A stretch of DNA of 64,000 bases from NCBI RefSeq assembly GCF_009649075.1, contig NZ_CP045737.1:1-64000 (forward strand), read 5' to 3'. The DNA comes from Aeromicrobium yanjiei. Lineage in GTDB: Bacteria > Actinomycetota > Actinomycetes > Propionibacteriales > Nocardioidaceae. Positions within the stretch are counted from its first letter, which is position 1. Every line of letters begins with the position of its first letter. The position numbers and the translations under genes were made by a program. Below the pieces are notes generated by a model. The model had not been told where the DNA came from. It did not search any database and saw only the letters and a list, made by a program, of their open reading frames with translations. Positions 57,011-64,000 of the stretch are shown here, piece by piece.

Positions 57011-57685
57011 TCAGGGGCGGAGGCGGCGGTCGCGGAGCTCGCTGGCGGCGTAGGTGCCGATCTGCCAGGTGGCGTACGCATCGCTCGAGGCGCCGACCGC
57101 GCCGCCGAGGAACGGCACGCGCCGGCCGATGAGGGTGACCGCGCGGCGGCCGGCCGTACGACCGATGAGCTCGGACGTGACCTCGCGCGACAGGGTCTCG
57201 TCGAGCACCGGGTCGTGGACCGGGGAGGTGGCCAGCGCCATCGGCGAGGACGGCAGGCGGTGCGACTTCACGAGCGACTTCACCTCGTCCTTGCCCAGCA
57301 TGCAAGCGAGGATCGCGTTGCGGACGCGCGGGTCCTCCAGGTCGTAGCCCCGCAGGTGCGCGATGCCGGCGACGAGGTGGCACTGCACGATCGTCACGCC
57401 CGCCACGTTGGCCGGGACCGACACGGCGGCGGTGCTGATGCCGCCGAGGTTGGTGACGAATCCCTGCAGGCCGGCCAACGACGCGTGCATCCGGATCAGC
57501 GCGGTGATGGCCTTCTCGACGTCACCGTCGGCGTCGACGAGCTTGGTGTCGGCGGACGAGGCGGCCGAGCGCAGCGGACCGAGGCCGTCGATGGCCCGAT
57601 CGAGCACGGTGCGGACGTATCCGGAGGCGATGCTCGGGGCGAGCTTGGCGCCAGCCCCGACGGCGACATTGCGGCGAAGACCCAT
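57011..57685 (-). CDS. EcsC-family protein
   Basis: The 224-residue protein matches EcsC-type proteins: a helical ITALIRMHASLAGLQGFVTNLGG segment (about 68-90), PANVAGVTIVQCHLVAGIAHLRGYD (about 98) and a C-terminal GRRVPFLGGAVGASSDAYATW with glycine-rich helices. EcsC is linked to an ABC system in bacilli, but stand-alone members have unknown function. TATGCT six bases before the ATG at 57685 suggests a leaderless message. Confidence 0.82.
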   Translation of the reverse strand: MGLRRNVAVGAGAKLAPSIASGYVRTVLDRAIDGLGPLRSAASSADTKLVDADGDVEKAITALIRMHASLAGLQGFVTNLGGISTAAVSVPANVAGVTIVQCHLVAGIAHLRGYDLEDPRVRNAILACMLGKDEVKSLVKSHRLPSSPMALATSPVHDPVLDETLSREVTSELIGRTAGRRAVTLIGRRVPFLGGAVGASSDAYATWQIGTYAASELRDRRLRP

Positions 57686-57691
57686 CCTGTC

Positions 57692-57697
57692 AGCATA
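57692..57697 (-). promoter_or_regulatory. -10 element of the EcsC gene
   Basis: TATGCT on the minus strand ends six bases before the ATG at 57685. Confidence 0.55.
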
Positions 57698-57740
57698 GGA
57701 GGACGAGCCTGAGATCGCCGGTGAGCGACCCCGCACGCCT

Positions 57741-57746
57741 TACTGT
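57741..57746 (+). promoter_or_regulatory. -10 element of the phosphotransferase gene
   Basis: TACTGT ends seven bases before the ATG at 57754, which favours that start over 57721. Confidence 0.55.
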
Positions 57747-57753
57747 GGGGCCC

Positions 57754-58707
57754 ATGGATCGCCCGTTCTCCGAGCGTGTCGCGCACGACGACTGGCGTCG
57801 CGCCGCCGAGGACTGGATCTGCCGCGAGCTCGACCGGCACGGGCACCAGGTCACCGGTCCGATCGAGCAGCCCCGCATCCGGCCGTGGTCCACGCAGCTG
57901 ACCGTGCCGACCGACGCCGGGCCGATGTGGTTCAAGGCCAACTGCGCCGCGCAGGCGTTCGAGCCGGCCCTGCAGCTCGAGCTCGTCCGCCTCGCCCCCG
58001 AGGCGGTCGACCGCCCGTACGCGATCGCGGCCGACCGCGGCTGGATGCTCACGGTGCACCGCGGCGAGACCCTGGCCGACGCGCACGACCCGCACGTGGA
58101 CGACTGGGTGCGAGTGCTGCGCCAGGCCGCCGAGCTGCAGCGCACCACCGCCGGGGCCCGGGAGGCGCTGCTCGCGACCGGCCTGCCCGACTGCGGGCCG
58201 CCGACGGTCGTCGCGCGCTTCGACCGGATCGTCGAGGTGCTGTCGGCGCTGCCCCAGGAGCACCCCGCGCACGTCCCGGCTCAGCTGCGGTCACAGCTGC
58301 TCGCGGTCCGACCACGACTGGTCGACGCTGTGGACGTCCTGGCCGCGTCGCCGCTGCCGACGACGTGGCAGCACGGCGACCTGCACCCCAACAATGCCTT
58401 CGCGGACGGCCGGGTCTTCGACTTCGGCGACTCCCAGTGGGCGTCCGCGGTGGAGATGCTGAGCGTCCCGTACGGGTGGATCACGACCCTGAGCGAGGTG
58501 TCGTGGCCCGAGGTCCTGGAGGCGTACTGCGACGTCTGGGGCACGACGGCCGCGGCGATCGCCCCCGAGTGGGACGCCGCTGCGCTGACCCAGCCGGTCA
58601 ACCGGACGCTGCTGTGGTGGACGTGCCTGCAGGAGGCCAGCGCGGCCGAGTGGGCCGAGTGGGGACAGGCCCCCGTGCACCATCTCTCACGGGTGCTCGA
58701 CGCATGA
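57754..58707 (+). CDS. Aminoglycoside-phosphotransferase-like (APH) family protein
   Basis: The 317-residue kinase-fold protein has the catalytic loop WQHGDLHPNNAF (about 207-218) and the metal-binding DFGDSQWAS (about 226). MWFKANC (about 61) supplies the ATP-contact lysine. Family members phosphorylate small molecules; housekeeping members of this kind in actinobacteria are not usually resistance genes. Its stop overlaps aat by four bases. Substrate unknown. Confidence 0.85.
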   Translation: MDRPFSERVAHDDWRRAAEDWICRELDRHGHQVTGPIEQPRIRPWSTQLTVPTDAGPMWFKANCAAQAFEPALQLELVRLAPEAVDRPYAIAADRGWMLTVHRGETLADAHDPHVDDWVRVLRQAAELQRTTAGAREALLATGLPDCGPPTVVARFDRIVEVLSALPQEHPAHVPAQLRSQLLAVRPRLVDAVDVLAASPLPTTWQHGDLHPNNAFADGRVFDFGDSQWASAVEMLSVPYGWITTLSEVSWPEVLEAYCDVWGTTAAAIAPEWDAAALTQPVNRTLLWWTCLQEASAAEWAEWGQAPVHHLSRVLDA

Positions 58708-59357
58708 GGCGCCGTCAGCTGCCGCCCTCGCAGTGGCTCTTCGACCCGTCGGAGTGGCCGGGCGAGGACTGCGTCGCGGCAGGGGCCGACCTGGACCCCT
58801 CGACGCTCATCGAGGCCTACCGTCACGGGGCTTTTCCGATGCCGCACGAGGGTGAGCTGCTGTGGTGGTCGCCCATGCGCCGCGGCGTCCTCGTGCCCGC
58901 CGACCTGCGGGTGAGCCGCTCGCTGGCGCGGTCGGTACGCCGGTTCGACGTCACGGTGGACGAGTCGTTCGAGGCCGTCATCGACGCGTGCGCCGACCCC
59001 TCGCGTCCCGGCTCGTGGATCGACTCGCCGATCCGCGACGCGTACGTCAGGCTGCACCGTCTGGGCTGGGCGCACTCGGTCGAGACCCGGGACGCGGACG
59101 GCACGCTGGTCGGCGGCCTGTACGGCCTCAGCGTGGGCGCTCTGTTCGCCGGGGAGTCAATGTTCCACCGTGCGACGGACGCCTCCAAGGTCGCGCTGGT
59201 GGCCCTCGTCGACGTGGTCGGGACCGACGGACTCATCGACACGCAGTGGAGCACACCGCACCTGGCCTCGCTCGGGGTGACCGAGTGGCCACGCGATCAC
59301 TACCTCGAGGTCATCGCCACCCTCGTCGACGCCCCGCCACCCCCGCTCTGGGCCTGA
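58704..59357 (+). CDS. aat: Leucyl/phenylalanyl-tRNA-protein transferase
   Basis: This enzyme adds leucine or phenylalanine to N-terminal Arg or Lys, marking proteins for ClpAP/ClpS degradation (N-degron). The 217-residue protein has WWSPMRRGVL (about 53), GSWIDSPIRDAYVRLHRLGWAHSVE (about 101) and LFAGESMFHRATDASKVAL (about 147), all diagnostic. The ATG overlaps the phosphotransferase stop (ATGA). It is the shorter actinobacterial form. Confidence 0.95.
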   Translation: MRRRQLPPSQWLFDPSEWPGEDCVAAGADLDPSTLIEAYRHGAFPMPHEGELLWWSPMRRGVLVPADLRVSRSLARSVRRFDVTVDESFEAVIDACADPSRPGSWIDSPIRDAYVRLHRLGWAHSVETRDADGTLVGGLYGLSVGALFAGESMFHRATDASKVALVALVDVVGTDGLIDTQWSTPHLASLGVTEWPRDHYLEVIATLVDAPPPPLWA

Positions 59358-59419
59358 TATCACGGGGATATGTGGGCTCCGGATGCCGGGGGTGCGCGCT
59401 GGGTGTCGCCGCCGCTTCA

Positions 59420-59425
59420 TAGACT
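59420..59425 (+). promoter_or_regulatory. -10 element of the HU gene
   Basis: TAGACT lies 35 bases before the HU start, leaving a leader with an AGGAG ribosome site. Confidence 0.55.
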
Positions 59426-59460
59426 GGCGCCGAACACACCATCACTCACTAGGAGCTTTT

Positions 59461-59739
59461 GTGGCTATCTCACGCAACGACCTCGTCGCTGCCCTCGCTT
59501 CGAAGGCCGGCACCAGCAAGGCCGACGCCGACGCGGTTCTCTCGTCCTTCAGCGAGATCCTGCTCGACTCGGTCGCCAAGGGCGAGAAGGTCTCGATCCC
59601 CGGCATCCTGTCGGTCGAGCGCGTCGCTCGCGCTGCCCGAACGGGCCGCAACCCCTCCACGGGCGAGACGATCGACATCCCCGCCGGCTTCGGCGTCAAG
59701 GTCAGCGTCGGCTCGCGCCTCAAGGCCGCTGCCAAGTAG
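59461..59739 (+). CDS. HU-family nucleoid protein
   Basis: The 92-residue DNA-binding protein has the HU helices (LVAALASKAGTSKADADAVLSSFSEILLDSV), the beta saddle GEKVSIPGILSVERVARAARTGRNPSTGETIDIPAG and RLKAAAK at the end. It lacks the long Lys/Ala-rich tail of mycobacterial HupB. The GTG at 59461 follows AGGAG; a start at 59383 would add unrelated residues. It probably compacts and shapes DNA; a strong terminator follows. Confidence 0.95.
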   Translation: MAISRNDLVAALASKAGTSKADADAVLSSFSEILLDSVAKGEKVSIPGILSVERVARAARTGRNPSTGETIDIPAGFGVKVSVGSRLKAAAK

Positions 59740-59752
59740 GACCGCTCGACTC

Positions 59753-59790
59753 CAGCAACGCCACCGGGCCTCGGCCCGGTGGCGTTGCTG
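59753..59790 (+). terminator. Hairpin terminator after HU
   Basis: A 17-bp perfect stem (59753-59769 with 59774-59790, loop CCTCG-like four bases) sits 13 bases past the HU stop. Confidence 0.9.
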
Positions 59791-59815
59791 CATCCGGAGT
59801 GTGAGGATCACCGAC

Positions 59816-60910
59816 ATGTCCACGCCGTATCAGCGTCAGGCCCGCGAGACGCCGGCGTACGCCTGGTGGAAGCTCCCGCTCGCAGGCCTGCTCGCCGGGG
59901 TCTTCTACCTCGCGCTCACGGTCGTGCTGGTCGTCGGCGCCGCGATCTACTTCGCGCTCACGGGCGACACGACGCTCGAGGACTGGCTCGAGGCGGCCGG
60001 CGACCTCGACCTCGCGCACCTCGACTTCTTCGCGCTGGACCTGCTCTCGCTGGTGCTCCTCATCCCGGCGCTGCTGCTCGCGGTGCTGGTCGTGGGTCCC
60101 CGCCCCGTCGGCTACCTGTCCTCGGTCGCCGGCCGGCTGCGCTGGGGCTGGCTCGCCCGCACCGCGGCCATCTCGTTCACGGTCTTCATCGTCACGATCG
60201 GCGTCTCCCTCGCGATCGACGCCGGCGGCGGGGACACGAGCGCCCCGAGCGGCGACCGCGGGCACGTGATCGCGGCGATCGTGGTCGTCCTGCTGCTCGT
60301 GCCGTTCCAGGCAGCCGCCGAGGAGTACGTCTTCCGGGGCTACGTGATGCAGCTCGTCGGCTCGTGGACCCGGTTCGCAGCGATCCCGGTCCTGGTGTCG
60401 GTCGCACCGTTCGTCGCGGGCCACGCGTACGAGCTGTGGGGCCTGGTCGACGTCGGCATCTTCGGCCTGACCGCGGCGATCCTGGTGGTCCGCACCGGCG
60501 GGCTGGAGGCCGCGATCGCGGCGCACACGGCCAACAACGTCGTGCTGTTCGTGCTCGACGCGCTCGGCGTCATCTCCGCGAGCGACGACAGCGGGGCGAC
60601 CGCGGTCGACGTCCTGCCGACCGTTGTCTCGAGCATCGTGCTGCTGGTCTGGATCGAGTGGTCGGCCCGCCGCCACGGCATCCAGCGCACGCGCGACCCG
60701 ATCCCCGAGCCGCCGCCGCCCGAGCCGCCGATGTGGCCGCCGCCCCCGTGGGCGATGCCGCAGTACGCGCCGCAGTACGCGCCCCAGTACGTTCCGCACT
60801 ACGTCCCCCAGCACGCGCCACCGCACGCCCCGCGGCCGGTCCCGCCGGCGCCGCTGCACCCGGACACCCCGCCGTACCCCGGCGAGATCGACCCCGACTG
60901 GGGTCGTTAG
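59816..60910 (+). CDS. CPBP-family intramembrane metalloprotease with Pro/Tyr-rich tail
   Basis: The 364-residue protein has about eight membrane helices and the CPBP (Abi) motifs EEYVFRGY (about 171), FVAGH (about 200) and HTANN (about 242), which bind zinc in Rce1-like proteases. The cytoplasmic tail after residue 300 is very Pro-rich with repeats of PQYAPQYAPQYVPHYVPQ. It may process a membrane protein or peptide; the target is unknown. The ATG at 59816 follows TGAGGATC. Confidence 0.88.
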   Translation: MSTPYQRQARETPAYAWWKLPLAGLLAGVFYLALTVVLVVGAAIYFALTGDTTLEDWLEAAGDLDLAHLDFFALDLLSLVLLIPALLLAVLVVGPRPVGYLSSVAGRLRWGWLARTAAISFTVFIVTIGVSLAIDAGGGDTSAPSGDRGHVIAAIVVVLLLVPFQAAAEEYVFRGYVMQLVGSWTRFAAIPVLVSVAPFVAGHAYELWGLVDVGIFGLTAAILVVRTGGLEAAIAAHTANNVVLFVLDALGVISASDDSGATAVDVLPTVVSSIVLLVWIEWSARRHGIQRTRDPIPEPPPPEPPMWPPPPWAMPQYAPQYAPQYVPHYVPQHAPPHAPRPVPPAPLHPDTPPYPGEIDPDWGR

Positions 60911-61224
60911 GCCACGATCGGCCGGCCGGCCTGCTCCCAGGCCGCCATGCCGCCCTCGACGTTGGAGGCGTCGATTCCCTGCGCCTGGAGCCACTGGGTC
61001 GCGCGCGCCGAGCGGCCGCCCACGTGGCACACGACGAGGGTCCGCACCTCGGGATCGAGGTCGCCCACCCGCGCGGGCAGATCGCCCAGCGGGATGTGCA
61101 CCGCGCCGTCGATGTGCCCGGCCTGCCACTCGTTGTCCTCACGGACGTCAAGGACGACGACGTCGTCCGGGATGGGGCTGGGGACGTCGCGCACGTCGAC
61201 TGTCGGGATGCCTGCATCGGTCAT
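60907..61224 (-). CDS. Rhodanese-like sulfurtransferase domain protein
   Basis: The 105-residue single rhodanese domain has the active-site loop VCHVGGRSARA with the catalytic cysteine near 68, and DVREDNEWQAGHIDGAVHIPLG near 28. Single-domain rhodaneses transfer sulfane sulfur to thiols or cyanide. A GGAGGATC site precedes the ATG at 61224. It overlaps the end of the protease gene by four bases and is convergent with it. Confidence 0.9.
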   Translation of the reverse strand: MTDAGIPTVDVRDVPSPIPDDVVVLDVREDNEWQAGHIDGAVHIPLGDLPARVGDLDPEVRTLVVCHVGGRSARATQWLQAQGIDASNVEGGMAAWEQAGRPIVA

Positions 61225-61318
61225 GGATTGATCCTCCGCTCGTCGTGTGTTCGGACACTTCCGGGGGATCGATCGCAGAAAAAGTGGCATTGGACCCCTT
61301 GGAGTAGTTACTTTGGAC

Positions 61319-61324
61319 TATAGG
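61319..61324 (+). promoter_or_regulatory. Possible -10 before the RsbW-like gene
   Basis: TATAGG at 61319-61324 would place the transcript start near 61331, downstream of the ATG at 61326, which favours the GTG at 61380 as the start. Confidence 0.35.
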
Positions 61325-61325
61325 C

Positions 61326-61784
61326 ATGCCGTCACGTGTCAACGGGGCGGCCTTTTCGCGGCAATTTTTCGGAAGGGTGGTGAGCAGCTTGTTGGCTCAC
61401 GACACGATCCGGCTCCCGTTCGTCATGTCCACTCCCGGCATCGCTCGTACGCGCCTCGCAGCATTCCTCACGGTCCACGGAGCCTCCAGCGACACGATCG
61501 ACGACGCGCTCATCGTCATCAGCGAGATGATCGCCAACGCGGTGTGTCACGGCGTCCCCACCGAGGACGGCACGATCGAGATCTCCTGGTCCATCAACGG
61601 CGACCTGCTCGAGCTCAGCGTCCACGACGCGGGCCGGGGCGCCTCGCTCAAGCCCGTCGACTTCGACGAGGACTCCCTCAGCGGTCGAGGCCTGTCGATC
61701 ATCAACCGGGTGGCCGACCGCTGGTGGGTCGACATGTCGGCCGGCACGAAGGTCAACGCCGAGCTGGCCCTGTCCGCTCGCTAG
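61326..61784 (+). CDS. ATP-binding anti-sigma regulatory protein (RsbW-like)
   Basis: This HATPase_c_2 protein has the ATP-site motifs EMIANAVCHGVP (about 68) and VHDAGRGAS (about 99), and SGRGLSIINRVADRWWVD (about 119), typical of actinobacterial RsbW-like kinases that inhibit sigma factors or anti-anti-sigma factors. From 61326 it has 152 residues; from the GTG at 61380, 134. The second fits the usual family start before HDTIRLPF. No sigma factor or antagonist gene is adjacent, so its partner is elsewhere. Confidence 0.85.
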   Translation: MPSRVNGAAFSRQFFGRVVSSLLAHDTIRLPFVMSTPGIARTRLAAFLTVHGASSDTIDDALIVISEMIANAVCHGVPTEDGTIEISWSINGDLLELSVHDAGRGASLKPVDFDEDSLSGRGLSIINRVADRWWVDMSAGTKVNAELALSAR

Positions 61785-61802
61785 GACGCCGCAGCGACCC
61801 CC

Positions 61803-61808
61803 TAGACT
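61803..61808 (+). promoter_or_regulatory. -10 element of the DUF5926 gene
   Basis: TAGACT ends eight bases before the ATG at 61817. Confidence 0.5.
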
Positions 61809-61816
61809 CGCCCCTC

Positions 61817-62653
61817 ATGGGCAAGAAGTCGCGCATCAAGAACAAGGCCGCCAAGAAGGAGCGCATGCCCTTCGTGGCGCGCACCTTCGAAGGACTCCCC
61901 GCAGAGGCTGACTGGGTCGCCCTGCGCGAGTTCGTCCCCTCCGCCTCGGGCACCATCACGCTGACGACCGGCGAGCAGGTGCGCATCTGCTCGCTGCTGC
62001 CGGGCAACGGCGCCGGCATCCGTCGCCCCGACGGCGAGATCTGGGTCGGCCTGCAGGTCGCCCACAACTTCGGCGACATCAGCCGCGACCTCGCCCACGT
62101 GATCGAGCTCGCGCGCGAGACCGAGCCGGGCAACCCGGTCCGCATGACCGATCCGGGCGTGGGACCGCGCCTGCAGGACCTGATCGACCCCGACAGCGGC
62201 TTCGAGGTCGAGGTCCACGACGGCTTCGACTACTGGGTCGCCGGCGTCGACGACTCCGAGAGCACCGCGGCGATGATCGCCGACGCCAACGAGACGATCG
62301 CCCCGACCGTCAAGCTGTCGTCGGTCGAGGGCGCCTACTGGACCGAGATGGGTCCGCAGCGCTTCCTGCGCTGGATCATGACGTACGACGAGGGTGCGCT
62401 GCTCGACGCGCTGGCCCGCCTGCGTGCCGCCGACGCCGACAGCCTCGGCGAGGGCACCAAGCTCATCGGCCACTTCCGGGCCCACGGCCTGCTCGTGCCC
62501 GTCTGGGAGTTCGAGCACGACGCGGCCGATCTCGAGGGTCCCGCCCAGGAGTTCCAGGAGCGCCTCGCCGCGGCACTCGCGGACGACTCGCCCCTCACGT
62601 CCGAGCAGCGTTCCGCCCGCGGCGCCCTGATCAGCCGCCAGGTCCAGGTCTGA
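61817..62653 (+). CDS. DUF5926-family protein
   Basis: The 278-residue protein starts with a basic MGKKSRIKNKAAKKERMPF tail, then a compact domain with FVARTFEGLPAEADWVALREFVPSASGTITL and WVGLQVAHNFGDISRDLAHV. It matches DUF5926 of actinobacteria; a SecC- or preprotein-translocase-like label has been used for relatives without firm proof. The basic N-terminus suggests nucleic-acid or ribosome contact, which is inference. It is leaderless by its promoter. Confidence 0.75.
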   Translation: MGKKSRIKNKAAKKERMPFVARTFEGLPAEADWVALREFVPSASGTITLTTGEQVRICSLLPGNGAGIRRPDGEIWVGLQVAHNFGDISRDLAHVIELARETEPGNPVRMTDPGVGPRLQDLIDPDSGFEVEVHDGFDYWVAGVDDSESTAAMIADANETIAPTVKLSSVEGAYWTEMGPQRFLRWIMTYDEGALLDALARLRAADADSLGEGTKLIGHFRAHGLLVPVWEFEHDAADLEGPAQEFQERLAAALADDSPLTSEQRSARGALISRQVQV

Positions 62654-62681
62654 CCCCACCCGCCCCCCGCGGCGGCCGGGC

Positions 62682-63863
62682 CTAGTCGCGGTCGATCGGG
62701 CAGGACATGCAGCGCGGGCCGCCCCGGCCCGAGCCGAGCTGGTCACCGCTGATCGTGATGACCTCGATGCCGTGCTCCTCGAGCCGGGCGTTGGTCTGCT
62801 CGTTGCGCTCGTACGCCACGGCGAGCCTCGCGTCGATGGCCAACGTGTTGTTGCCGTCGTCCCACTGCTCGCGCTCGGCCGTCACGGGGTCGAGGCCCGT
62901 GTCGATCTGGTGCAGGGTGTCGATCCCCATCGCCGCGGCGGCCGCGGAGAAGAAGGACGACTCCTGGCCGATCACGAAGCGGTCGTCCTCGAGCGACAGC
63001 GGCACGGCGCGCAGGCTGTCGGCCATGTTGGGATAGATCACGACGGTGTCGACGTCGACCATCGTCACGATCGTGTCGAGGTGCATCGTTGCGCGCTCCT
63101 GCGCGATCGGGACCGCGAGCACCGTCCGCGCGAGGTCCTCGGTCAGCACCTGCCGGGCGAACCGCTCCAGGCCCGCGGGGGTGGTCCGCTCACCGATGCC
63201 GACCGCGATCACGCCCGGCGCGAGCTCGAGGACGTCGCCGCCCTCGAGGTGCTCCAGGTGCGGTCCGTGGACGACCGGGGTGCCGGCGAAGCGCGGGTGG
63301 TGGCGATAGATCAGGCCGGTCAGCTGGGTCTCGCGCGCCCGGGCGGGCATCGCAAGGCTCGTCACGGCGACGCGGTCGCGCAGCCACACCGACGAGTCGC
63401 GGGTGAACAGCAGATTGGGCAGCGGGCTGATGAGGAAGTCCTCGGGCTGCATGAGGGCGTGGGCGACCGAGCCGTCGACGCGTACCTCGTCGTTGCGCAG
63501 GCCCGCCATCAGCACCTCGGCGAGCTTGTCGGGGGCGGCGCCGTGCAGGTGGCTCTCGATCCAGCCCTGCAGGCTCGGGCCGACGTACAAGTCCTTGAGC
63601 GTGCTGGCGATGATCTCCTCGCGGGCCGCCGCGATCTCGAGCGTCGCAGTGAGCAGCTCGGTCAGGTAGAGCACCTCGACGGAGTGGTCGCGCAGGGCCT
63701 GCGCGAAGGCGTCGTGCTCCTCCTGTGCGCGGCCCAGCCACGGGATCCCGTCGAACAGCAGCTGGTCGTTGTTGCGCGGTGTCAGCCGCCCCAGCTCGGC
63801 GCCTGGACGGTGCAGCATGACCGTCCGTAGTCGTCCGACTTCGCTGTCCGCTCCGAGTGTCAT
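62682..63863 (-). CDS. arcA: Arginine deiminase
   Basis: The 393-residue enzyme hydrolyses arginine to citrulline and ammonia. All motifs are present: FTRDSSVW (about 153), EGGDVLEL (about 208), HLDTIVTMVD (about 262) and the nucleophile in GPRCMSCPIDRD at the C-terminus. ATG at 63863 is preferred over the GTG at 63869 because TACGCT ends exactly six bases before it, giving a leaderless message. arcB and arcC are not adjacent in the window. Confidence 0.95.
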   Translation of the reverse strand: MTLGADSEVGRLRTVMLHRPGAELGRLTPRNNDQLLFDGIPWLGRAQEEHDAFAQALRDHSVEVLYLTELLTATLEIAAAREEIIASTLKDLYVGPSLQGWIESHLHGAAPDKLAEVLMAGLRNDEVRVDGSVAHALMQPEDFLISPLPNLLFTRDSSVWLRDRVAVTSLAMPARARETQLTGLIYRHHPRFAGTPVVHGPHLEHLEGGDVLELAPGVIAVGIGERTTPAGLERFARQVLTEDLARTVLAVPIAQERATMHLDTIVTMVDVDTVVIYPNMADSLRAVPLSLEDDRFVIGQESSFFSAAAAAMGIDTLHQIDTGLDPVTAEREQWDDGNNTLAIDARLAVAYERNEQTNARLEEHGIEVITISGDQLGSGRGGPRCMSCPIDRD

Positions 63864-63869
63864 GCGCAC

Positions 63870-63875
63870 AGCGTA
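63870..63875 (-). promoter_or_regulatory. -10 element of arcA
   Basis: TACGCT on the minus strand ends six bases before the ATG at 63863. Confidence 0.6.
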
Positions 63876-63942
63876 GTGAGGACGCAGGCTCTTGTGGCGA
63901 GCGTTGCACCCGATCCACTAACGGGACCCCCTCTCACGTGCG

Positions 63943-63948
63943 TAGGCT
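63943..63948 (+). promoter_or_regulatory. -10 element of the HAD gene
   Basis: TAGGCT ends six bases before the GTG at 63955. Confidence 0.55.
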
Positions 63949-63954
63949 CATCGG

Positions 63955-64000
63955 GTGGACTGGAATGATTACGACGCGGCACTGTTCGACCTCGACGGCG
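63955..64000 (+). CDS. HAD-superfamily hydrolase, 5' end only
   Basis: The 15 visible residues VDWNDYDAALFDLDG contain the first HAD motif, DLDG preceded by two hydrophobic residues, as in phosphoglycolate phosphatase and beta-phosphoglucomutase relatives. The gene runs off the window, so subfamily and length cannot be judged. The GTG is six bases after TAGGCT, indicating a leaderless message. Confidence 0.7.
   Translation, partial: MDWNDYDAALFDLDG

Noticed and set aside
57754..58707. Aminoglycoside resistance gene
   Set aside because: Only the kinase fold is shared; coupling to aat and the housekeeping context do not indicate resistance.

Overview
The window is a GC-rich chromosomal segment that starts just upstream of dnaA and crosses the replication origin. 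The order dnaA - oriC - dnaN - gnd - recF - DUF721 - gyrB - gyrA - DUF3566 - tRNA-Ile - tRNA-Ala, the fhaA-fhaB-pstP-rodA-pbpA-pknB operon beside crgA, a WhiB3-like protein, mycothiol-dependent formaldehyde oxidation and many leaderless genes all indicate an actinobacterium. Protein character suggests Nocardioidaceae (Aeromicrobium or Nocardioides type); this is inference, not a database result. No phage, CRISPR array or intact insertion sequence was seen.

Layout. 1-12.5 kb: replication core, with DnaA boxes, DnaA-trios and an AT-richer unwinding stretch between dnaA and dnaN, then both gyrase subunits, two tRNAs and a strong terminator. 12.5-17 kb: mycothiol-linked formaldehyde detoxification pair, a three-gene small membrane protein operon, a MarR gene with a doubtful N-terminus and an MpaB-type oxygenase. 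17-25 kb: an oligopeptide ABC importer in which one permease and both ATPases are fused into a single polypeptide, divergent from a DosS/DosR-like two-component system. 25-31 kb: glyA, a SURF1 protein, a crotonase, cyclophilin, rhomboid protease, CrgA and DUF881. 31-38.3 kb: the peptidoglycan and signalling operon on the minus strand. 38.4-49 kb: accessory metabolism (tRNA-Leu with a duplicated 3' end and terminator, oxidoreductases, sugar transporter, hydrolases, DinB, WhiB3, crotonase, methyltransferase). 49-57 kb: a TetR/efflux pair, then a TetR-controlled leucine-catabolism operon (methylcrotonyl-CoA carboxylase plus HMG-CoA lyase) bracketed by two inverted copies of an 84-87 bp intergenic repeat. 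57-64 kb: EcsC, a phosphotransferase, aat, HU, a CPBP protease, rhodanese, an RsbW-like protein, DUF5926, arginine deiminase and the start of a HAD hydrolase.

The most unusual signals are non-coding. (1) DnaA-box elements about 11 kb and 28 kb from oriC carry the same CACAC/GTGTG dyads; the second exactly fills the gap between two convergent stop codons. (2) An array of five CGGTG-N7-CACCG dyads has a 30-bp period and lies next to a parS-like site. (3) A paired inverted repeat flanks the leucine-catabolism block. (4) Fourteen genes have a TANNNT hexamer 6-8 bases before the start codon, which implies leaderless transcripts.
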